Made by a program: the position numbers and the translations under genes
In this document: piece by piece, positions 58,510 to 64,000 of the stretch
How the letters are laid out: every line of letters starts with the position of its first letter
How positions within the stretch are numbered: the first letter of the stretch is position 1
Assembly (NCBI RefSeq): GCF_003001815.1
Contig: NZ_PVMZ01000010.1
Coordinates: 62,001 to 126,000, forward strand
Length of the DNA: 64,000 nt
Source: Actinoplanes italicus
Lineage (GTDB): Bacteria > Actinomycetota > Actinomycetes > Mycobacteriales > Micromonosporaceae
Direction of reading: 5' to 3'
Notes under the pieces: generated by a model
What the model saw: only the letters and a program-made list of their open reading frames with translations
Database searches by the model: none
What the model was told of the DNA's origin: nothing

Positions 58510-60207
58510 TCAGGCGATCGCTCGGAAGCCGATGCCCAGACCGACGACCATCACGAGCGCGGCTGTGGCGGTCGGTGTTCCGGCGGCGACCCGGCGGGTC
58601 AGGCCGGACAGGTGCCTGCCCAGCGCGCCGGCCCGGCCGGCTCGGGCGGCGAGACCGGCCAGGCGGTGCCGGAGGACGACCAGCAGCAGGCCTACCGCGG
58701 TCAGGGTGGCGGCCATCCCGACGCCGTAGGCGATGACGAGAGCCACGCCGAGTCCGGCGCGTCCCAGGCCGATCGCTCCCAGCAGTACCACCAGCGCGGA
58801 CGGACTGGGCACCAGGCCACCGGCGAGGCCGATGCCCGCCAGTCCGAGCCTTCGCCGCCGGTTGCGGCCACCTCCGCCCGCTCGGCCGTCCGGACCCGGC
58901 GCGTGGTCGTGCTCGTGCTCCCGGGGACGGTGGTGGTGTGGACGGTCATGCCCATGCCCGCCGCCGACGTGCCTCAGCGCCTGGTCGTGTTCGTGGTGCA
59001 CGTGACCGGCGTGGCTGTGCGACCGGTCGTGGTGAGTGGATCGGTGGTCGTGGGTGTGGGCGGCGAAGCCGGAAACGGCGCCGATCTCGCCCTGCCGGCC
59101 CGCCGCCCGGGCCCGGCGCGCCGAGACCAGCATGGCGACTCCCACCAGGACCACGAGCACGCCGCTGACCACGCCGAGCACGGTGAGCACCCGCTCACCG
59201 GCCATGGCGGTCGATGTGCTGAGCAGCAGGCCCAGGACCAGGACCGTGCCGGTGTGGGCGACGGTGACCGCGCCGCCGACGGCGAACGCGTCACGTACCC
59301 GGCCCTGCCGGCCGGCGAAGTAGGCGGCCATCACCGTCTTGCCGTGTCCGGGCAGGACCGCGTGGCCTGCCCCGAGCACCAGCGCCAGCAGGAACGCCAG
59401 CCCGATCACCAGCGGTGTGAGCCGTCCGCCGAGTGCGGCCTCGACGCGGCCCTGCGCCGACGCGAGCCACTCCGGCCCGGCCTCGAACGCGCCCGGCCCG
59501 ACGGCGGGCGAGGTCCCTGCCAGGGCTTCCGGTCCGGAGGCGCCGCCGACCCGGATGGTCGCGGTCCGCACGTCCGGGGCCGAGGACAGAAGATCAGTGG
59601 GGTACGACCTTAGCTGTCCCGAAACGCTCGCCTCCGGAACCGTCGACCCGTCGACGACCACACCGTTCCCGGCCGCGGTGATCTCCCGCCAGCCGACCCG
59701 GTCGATGCGGTACCCGTTGTCCACGCGGACCTCGGCCGGCCCGTCCAGCCGGGCCGGCGCGCTGAGCCGGCAGTCGAGCCTGCTCGTGGACAGTCCGCCG
59801 GTACCGGGCAGCACCTCGTAGACCGGCCCGCTGATCGTCCACCCGAGCCGGTGCCCGTCCACCGTGGCCGCGAAGCCCCCGGCGAGCCGGGCGCACTCCG
59901 CCGCGGCGTATCCGTCCCGCTCCACCTGCGACAACGTGCCGTTCCCGTCGCTGTCGGCCCGCGCCCGGTCCTGCACCGTCGGGATCTCGGCCACGTCGAC
60001 GACCGCGGCCACGTCGACCCGGTCCGGATGCAGGGCCAGCCCGGCGTACTGATTGACGGAGAAGTTCCCGCGCGGATGCGCGGCCGCCGGTGTCGCCGGC
60101 CAGGCGAGCAAACCTGCCGCAACGGTGACGGCCATGACCGCGACGGCCCACCGGCCACGGGCGGCGGCTTTCATGACGACGTGTCGCCGGGTGCGGGTGC
60201 GGGTCAT
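58510..60207 (-). CDS. NicO-type nickel/cobalt transporter with extracytoplasmic N-terminal domain
   Basis: The 565-residue product has a signal peptide (to about residue 43). A ~200-residue extracytoplasmic domain includes an EF-hand-like loop (RADSDGNGTLSQVE, about 83-96). Six or more helices follow, with the NicO motif GAGHAVLPGHGKTVMAAYF (about 277-295). A histidine-rich cytosolic loop (HTHDH, HHDRSHSH, HHHRPREHEH) lies at about 385-445. RcnA-like members export Ni2+/Co2+; others import. ATG 60207 overlaps the TPR gene stop (ATGA). The metal specificity is not determinable. Confidence 0.85.
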   Translation of the reverse strand: MTRTRTRRHVVMKAAARGRWAVAVMAVTVAAGLLAWPATPAAAHPRGNFSVNQYAGLALHPDRVDVAAVVDVAEIPTVQDRARADSDGNGTLSQVERDGYAAAECARLAGGFAATVDGHRLGWTISGPVYEVLPGTGGLSTSRLDCRLSAPARLDGPAEVRVDNGYRIDRVGWREITAAGNGVVVDGSTVPEASVSGQLRSYPTDLLSSAPDVRTATIRVGGASGPEALAGTSPAVGPGAFEAGPEWLASAQGRVEAALGGRLTPLVIGLAFLLALVLGAGHAVLPGHGKTVMAAYFAGRQGRVRDAFAVGGAVTVAHTGTVLVLGLLLSTSTAMAGERVLTVLGVVSGVLVVLVGVAMLVSARRARAAGRQGEIGAVSGFAAHTHDHRSTHHDRSHSHAGHVHHEHDQALRHVGGGHGHDRPHHHRPREHEHDHAPGPDGRAGGGGRNRRRRLGLAGIGLAGGLVPSPSALVVLLGAIGLGRAGLGVALVIAYGVGMAATLTAVGLLLVVLRHRLAGLAARAGRAGALGRHLSGLTRRVAAGTPTATAALVMVVGLGIGFRAIA

Positions 60208-61520
60208 CGGGCATCTCCGGGTGCGGGCAGGCCGGCCAGGGCCCGGCGGGCGGTGTCGGCGTCGGTGGGGGAGAAGTACGGGTTGGTGGTGAGCGCCCGC
60301 TCGAAGTCGGTGCGGGCGGCGTCGTGCTGTCCGAGACCGAGACGGATCATGCCGAGGTGGTACGCGTAGACCGCTGACCGCGCGCCGCCGGCCACCGCCC
60401 GTTCGGCGTAGGGCAGGGCTTCCGCGTCGCGGCCGGCGGTGTGCAGCGACCAGGCCAGCATGTCGGCGACGTCAGGGTGCCGGCGGGCGGCCCATTCGGC
60501 TCGGGCGGCGGTCACGGCTTCCTCGGGGCGGCCGGCGGCCAGTGCCAGTTCGGCGGCAGCGAGCCGGTCCGTGCCACCGTTCGCGGTGAACAGCTGTTCC
60601 GCGGCGGTGGCCAGCGCCAACTGTGCGGCGGCCTCGGTGTCGCGGCCCGCGAGGCGGAGCGCGTGGCCGTACTCCAGGATGGTTGAGGTCGCGGGAACAC
60701 GTGCGGTGAGGTCGGCGTATCGGGTGAGGGCCGCCGGAAGGTCGCCGCGGGCGGCATCGATCCTGGCCATCCCGTGCTGAGCGCCGTGTGAGGCCGGATC
60801 GTCGGCGAGCGCCGCCGTGTATGCGGTCCCGGCGGTCACCAGATCGCCCCGGCCGAACGCGAGGTCGCCGAGTTGCGTGTGGCAGAACGCCCGGTCGTGC
60901 GGGTCGGCGGCGGCATCGAGGGCCTGCCGCATGAGGGCTTCCGCCTCGCCGGTCCGGCCGCGAAGTTCAAGGTCATAAGAGGCGCGGGCGTACGAGGGAA
61001 GGCCCGGCCGCAGGTCGAGCATGCGCTGGACCGCGTCGGTCGCCCCGGACGCGTCGCCGAGCTGGGTCAGGGCGTCGGCGAGCACCCCGTACGCGTCGGC
61101 GTCGTGGTCGTTGCTCTTGATCGCCGAGAGTGCCTGGTCGCGGGCGCCGGTGAAGTCGTGCCGGGCGTTGGCGAGCGCGCCGAGCACCACGAGCGCCTCG
61201 CTGTTGCCGTCGGAACGCAGCGTGAGCGACTGCCGGGCGGCCTGCCCGGCCTTGGGATACAGGCCGGGGTCGGCGGTGATCCGGGCCTGTTCGAGGTAGG
61301 CCGCGCCGAGCGCGGCCCACGACGGCCAGTCGCCGGGCACGTCGCGCAGCTGCTGCTGGGTCCGGGTGATCCGGGCGGCCAGCGTGTCCGCGGGCCGCTG
61401 ACCCGCGACGGCCGGAGCGGTGGATGGAGCCGGACGCGGCCAGGTCAGCAGGGCCGCGGCCGCGAGCAGGGCGGCGGCGAGCACAGCGGCCAGACCCAGC
61501 CGGACAAGGGTGCGTCGCAT
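60204..61520 (-). CDS. Membrane-anchored TPR protein
   Basis: The 438-residue protein has one N-terminal helix (LVRLGLAAVLAAALLAAAALLTW), then at least seven TPR units, for example WPSWAALGAAYLEQARI, AFCHTQLGDLAFGRGDLVTAGTAYTAAL and AVYAYHLGMIRLGLGQHDAARTDFERALTTNP. It presumably scaffolds an envelope complex with the NicO and DUF4331 proteins on either side. ATG 61520 follows AAGGACC. A hairpin with a T-run separates it from the DUF4331 gene. Confidence 0.83.
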   Translation of the reverse strand: MRRTLVRLGLAAVLAAALLAAAALLTWPRPAPSTAPAVAGQRPADTLAARITRTQQQLRDVPGDWPSWAALGAAYLEQARITADPGLYPKAGQAARQSLTLRSDGNSEALVVLGALANARHDFTGARDQALSAIKSNDHDADAYGVLADALTQLGDASGATDAVQRMLDLRPGLPSYARASYDLELRGRTGEAEALMRQALDAAADPHDRAFCHTQLGDLAFGRGDLVTAGTAYTAALADDPASHGAQHGMARIDAARGDLPAALTRYADLTARVPATSTILEYGHALRLAGRDTEAAAQLALATAAEQLFTANGGTDRLAAAELALAAGRPEEAVTAARAEWAARRHPDVADMLAWSLHTAGRDAEALPYAERAVAGGARSAVYAYHLGMIRLGLGQHDAARTDFERALTTNPYFSPTDADTARRALAGLPAPGDAR

Positions 61521-61545
61521 GATGGTCCTTCCCGGAAAAAGGGGT

Positions 61546-61571
61546 GGGCGGGTGCCCGGGGGCGCCCGCCC
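61546..61571 (-). terminator. Intrinsic terminator or attenuator between DUF4331 and TPR genes
   Basis: GGGCGGGTGC (61546-61555) pairs with GCGCCCGCCC (61562-61571), a 10-bp stem with one G-T position. On the minus strand it is followed by ACCCCTTTTTCC, so it has a short T-run. Partial read-through would lower TPR/NicO expression relative to DUF4331. Confidence 0.65.
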
Positions 61572-61579
61572 GGATGCGG

Positions 61580-63244
61580 TCAGAGCCGGAGGGTCGGGTC
61601 CTGATCGGTGTAGGGCCGCGGTGCCGTGGCCACGGTGCGCCGACGGCGTCGCAGGAAGACGAACAGGCTGGCCAGGGCGATCACGACGGCCAGACCCGAG
61701 GCCCCGGTCATGTACGCGACGGGCACGGTGTCCGGGCGGTCGGCGGGCGTCGCGTCGCCGGTCAGGCCGCTGGGCTTGGCCGGGGTGCCCGCGGCGGCCT
61801 TCTGCACCGCTCCCGCGCTGTTCACCGGCACGCCGTTGGGCAGCGCGACGTACGGGAACTCCGCCCCGAACTGCTGGTCGTTGTCGTCCACGGCGTCACC
61901 GGCGGCGAGCGCGTCGACGAGCTTGCCGGTCTGCGCCGCACCCACGAGGGCTTGAAGCTCGATGTCGACGACGTCGTCGGTGAGCCTTCGTCCGTTCGGG
62001 AAGCCCTGCAGGTCGCCGGCGAGGACACCCAGCCGGTTCGGCCGGCCGGTGACCGGAACGGACAGGTTGAGCCGCAGCACCTCGGCCGGCTGGAACTTCG
62101 ACGGGTTCACGTCGGCGTTGTCGAGCTGCGAGTTGAGATCGGCCTTGATGGGACCGTTCGCCTTGGTGGTGATGCCGGTCAGGAAGATCTCACTGAGGTC
62201 GTTGCGCGGTGTGGCAGGCGCCGGGATCTTGTAGATGGCCTCGATCAGCTTCGGCACCTCGGGTTCGAGGACCCGCTTCACCAGGGCCGGGATCTTCGCG
62301 TCGCGTACCGGAGGATTGGCATTGAAGGTGTCTTTGAGACCGGCCGGCACGATGACCTCGTTGATCAGCGGGTTGCCGAGCCTCGACACCTGGACCTTGC
62401 CGCCGGACTGGCCGCCGCCGGTGATCCGGACCCGGTTGCGCTCGGTGGTCGACCAGACGCCGATCACCGGGTTGCGGCCGGCGTCGGCCCCCAGCGCCAC
62501 GTCCTTGAACGGCACCTGCAGCGCGATCGTGTTGACGTTGTAGCCGGCGACGGTGTCCTGCCCGGTCTCCGAGAGGTCACCGCCGTACAGCAGGTCGAAG
62601 ACGTTCAGGTCGAGGAAGAACGGGTCGTCGGCCTGGCCCGCGAAGATCTTCCAGCCGCCCGGCAGCGTCTGTACGGCCTGGTCGCGCAGCGTCTGGTAGT
62701 CCGGCATGGACGCCGCGCCGACGCGGGACGGCGCGACCGGGGCGCCCTGCACGCGGGTCTTGAAGTCCGCGCCGCCGAACGACGACTCCAGCGAGTAGGT
62801 CTGCCTGAACAGCAGGTTCTCGTCGTCGAGCGAGGTGACCGGGCCGTTGTTGTAGAGGAAGGTGCTGCTGCCCCGCTTGTCGACGTTCTTGAACCTCCAG
62901 CGGAACTCGGCGTCCGGCTTCGCGTCGCCGTCGTTGTCGATCTTGATGTGGTACGTCGCGTCGGTCGCGAACGGGTAGAAGTTGGGCCCGCCGTTGGGCT
63001 CCGAGAACGGCTGCCAGTTCGCGATGAAGGTGACGTAACCGGGTCGTTCGGGGCTGACGAACGCGTACAGGTCGGTGTTGTCGACGGCCGGGTCGGCGGC
63101 GATGAGCGGCGCCTCCCGGTGACTGGACGCGGTCGCTGCTCCCGGCCCGAGGCCGTAGAGCGACCCGAGGAGCAGCGCGCCCACGCCGAGCACTGCCGCT
63201 GTCCGCCGACGGCGGGTCCCCGGGGTCTTCGGGTTGACCGTCAT
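61580..63244 (-). CDS. DUF4331 family secreted, membrane-anchored protein
   Basis: The 554-residue product has a signal peptide (to about ATA-SSHREAP, residue 39) and the DUF4331 opening SSHREAPLIAADPAVDNTDLYAFVSPE. A long beta-rich domain follows (YVTFIANWQPFSEPNGGPNF; NVNTIALQVPFKDVALG; NRVRITGGGQ). It ends with a C-terminal helix (TGASGLAVVIALASLFVFL) and an RRRRR stop. It should sit on the outer face of the membrane. Function unknown. GGAAGGAACGACC precedes ATG 63244. It is divergent from the sorbosone-dehydrogenase-like gene. Confidence 0.9.
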   Translation of the reverse strand: MTVNPKTPGTRRRRTAAVLGVGALLLGSLYGLGPGAATASSHREAPLIAADPAVDNTDLYAFVSPERPGYVTFIANWQPFSEPNGGPNFYPFATDATYHIKIDNDGDAKPDAEFRWRFKNVDKRGSSTFLYNNGPVTSLDDENLLFRQTYSLESSFGGADFKTRVQGAPVAPSRVGAASMPDYQTLRDQAVQTLPGGWKIFAGQADDPFFLDLNVFDLLYGGDLSETGQDTVAGYNVNTIALQVPFKDVALGADAGRNPVIGVWSTTERNRVRITGGGQSGGKVQVSRLGNPLINEVIVPAGLKDTFNANPPVRDAKIPALVKRVLEPEVPKLIEAIYKIPAPATPRNDLSEIFLTGITTKANGPIKADLNSQLDNADVNPSKFQPAEVLRLNLSVPVTGRPNRLGVLAGDLQGFPNGRRLTDDVVDIELQALVGAAQTGKLVDALAAGDAVDDNDQQFGAEFPYVALPNGVPVNSAGAVQKAAAGTPAKPSGLTGDATPADRPDTVPVAYMTGASGLAVVIALASLFVFLRRRRRTVATAPRPYTDQDPTLRL

Positions 63245-63301
63245 GGTCGTTCCTTCCGTGCCGATGATGGGTTCTCGGCTCCGGATTCGTGGCGGTGAGC
63301 C

Positions 63302-63347
63302 GCGCGGATGGGCGGTTGTCGCCTTACCGACTTCGACCCATCCGCGC
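63302..63347. promoter_or_regulatory. 11-bp inverted repeat in the DUF4331 divergent promoter
   Basis: GCGCGGATGGG (63302-63312) and CCCATCCGCGC (63337-63347) are perfect arms around a 24-bp AT-richer centre. They lie between the divergent starts at 63244 and 63423. This suits a shared operator. Confidence 0.5.
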
Positions 63348-63422
63348 CGGGGGCGGCTCCGAACACCCTTCTTCGGGTGCGCCGGGTTGCGGCCCGGCCC
63401 GCGGGTGGGTAGAGATGCACCG

Positions 63423-64000
63423 GTGAGAACTGTGACGCGCGGTGTGCTGACCACGAGCCTGCTGTTCACCCTGGGTGCCTGCACGGCTGAGGAGCGTGGT
63501 GTCCCGGTGCCTCCGGCGGCGCCCGCACCCGCGGCGTCGGCCGCGGAGAAGGTCCCGGACCTGGTGCCGACCACCGTGCGCGTCCTCGGCGGCACGGGTG
63601 CCGGCCCGTTCGACTCCGAGCGGAAGGTGCAGGCCCCGCCCGGGTGGACGGTCACCGTGTGGGCCCGCATCGACAAGGCGCGCCTGCTCGCCTGGACCCC
63701 GGACGGGCAGCTGCTCGTGTCGCGACCCAAGTTCGGCGACGTCATCGCGCTCACCCCCGGCGCCGGCGACACCGTCCCGGCGCAGCGCACCCTGCTCAGC
63801 GGGCTCAACCAGCCGCACGGGCTCGACTTCGACGGCGACACCCTCTACGTGGCCGAGAGTGATCAGGTCAACGCCTACACGTACAAGTCCGGCGAGGTCT
63901 CCGGCCGCAAGGTCGTGATCGACGGGCTGCCCGACGCCAAGAGCCCTGAGCTGCGCGGCGCGTACTCGCACGCGCTCAAGAGCGTCGCGATCGGTGAGGA
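63423..64000 (+). CDS. Sorbosone/glucose dehydrogenase-like lipoprotein, N-terminal part
   Basis: The frame opens at GTG 63423 and runs off the window after about 192 codons. It has a lipobox LGAC (cysteine 20), a Pro/Ala spacer and the start of a six-bladed beta-propeller: PPGWTVTVWARIDKARLLAWTPDGQLLVSRPKFGDVIALTPG, then LLSGLNQPHGLDFDGDTLYVAES. This matches PQQ-dependent sugar (sorbosone) dehydrogenases. It would oxidise sugars outside the membrane if PQQ is available. The missing C-terminus prevents checking the cofactor residues. Confidence 0.82.
   Translation, partial: MRTVTRGVLTTSLLFTLGACTAEERGVPVPPAAPAPAASAAEKVPDLVPTTVRVLGGTGAGPFDSERKVQAPPGWTVTVWARIDKARLLAWTPDGQLLVSRPKFGDVIALTPGAGDTVPAQRTLLSGLNQPHGLDFDGDTLYVAESDQVNAYTYKSGEVSGRKVVIDGLPDAKSPELRGAYSHALKSVAIGE

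Noticed and set aside
61544..63298. Plus-strand frame of 584 codons opposite the DUF4331 gene
   Set aside because: It mirrors the DUF4331 codons and has no recognisable domain or ribosome site; DUF4331 motifs are clear on the minus strand.

Overview
The window is a high-GC chromosomal segment with short intergenic gaps, many GTG starts and ATGA/GTGA stop-start overlaps. A DtxR/IdeR-type iron box, a homologue of mycobacterial Rv1733c and several actinobacterial DUF families point to a filamentous actinomycete. I would guess the Micromonosporaceae (Actinoplanes-like), but the genus is inference. I see no tRNA, rRNA, CRISPR array, integrase or complete insertion sequence.

Region by region. (1) Bases 1-3440 hold an arginine deiminase operon (antiporter end, arcA, arcB, arcC), closed by a hairpin. 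(2) Bases 3.5-16.3 kb hold a dense block of mostly membrane or envelope proteins: metallophosphoesterase, Rv1733c-like, MFS, BrkB, DUF7144, DUF1269, DUF6325, a lipid kinase-like protein, an M48 protease, a K+ channel, HdeD, DUF2231 and a repeat-containing lipoprotein. Four divergent intergenic gaps in this block each carry a 17-bp palindrome of the same form (TCA-Y-Y-C ... G-G-R-T-G-A). I read this as one undescribed regulon, perhaps for stress or dormancy. (3) Bases 16.3-24.5 kb are accessory: an ArsR/SRPBCC/VOC/ABM operon with a tandem operator on its promoter, a 61-bp tandem repeat, a broken MFS gene, a TetR/SDR pair, a vanadium haloperoxidase, a deleted oxidoreductase pseudogene and a DUF3800-like protein. 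(4) Bases 24.5-28.5 kb are an iron-siderophore ABC importer behind an iron box. (5) Bases 28.5-36.4 kb are mixed single genes, ending with a secreted GH18 chitinase. (6) Bases 36.4-40.0 kb are a two-component system with a response regulator, a small membrane protein, a histidine-kinase-like protein that has lost its catalytic residues, and an intact kinase.

(7) Bases 40.0-46.3 kb are the most unusual locus. A 1597-residue protein joins a caspase-like protease, a STAND-type NTPase and twelve nearly identical 45-residue TPR units. It is translationally coupled to an LCAT-like lipase, and a perfect 25-bp inverted repeat lies upstream. It has the architecture of an NLR-like conflict or cell-death system with a lipid-attacking partner. 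(8) Bases 46.3-49.1 kb hold an SDR, a lipoprotein fragment and a stand-alone MurG-like glycosyltransferase.

(9) Bases 49.1-58.3 kb hold an eight-gene organosulfur operon: flavin reductase, SsuA/SsuC/SsuB-like importer, two paralogous and one SsuD-like FMNH2-dependent monooxygenase, and an aldo/keto reductase. A ROK-family regulator lies beside it. (10) Bases 58.5-64.0 kb hold a DUF4331, TPR and NicO-type metal exporter cluster, divergent from a truncated sorbosone/glucose-dehydrogenase-like lipoprotein that runs off the end.
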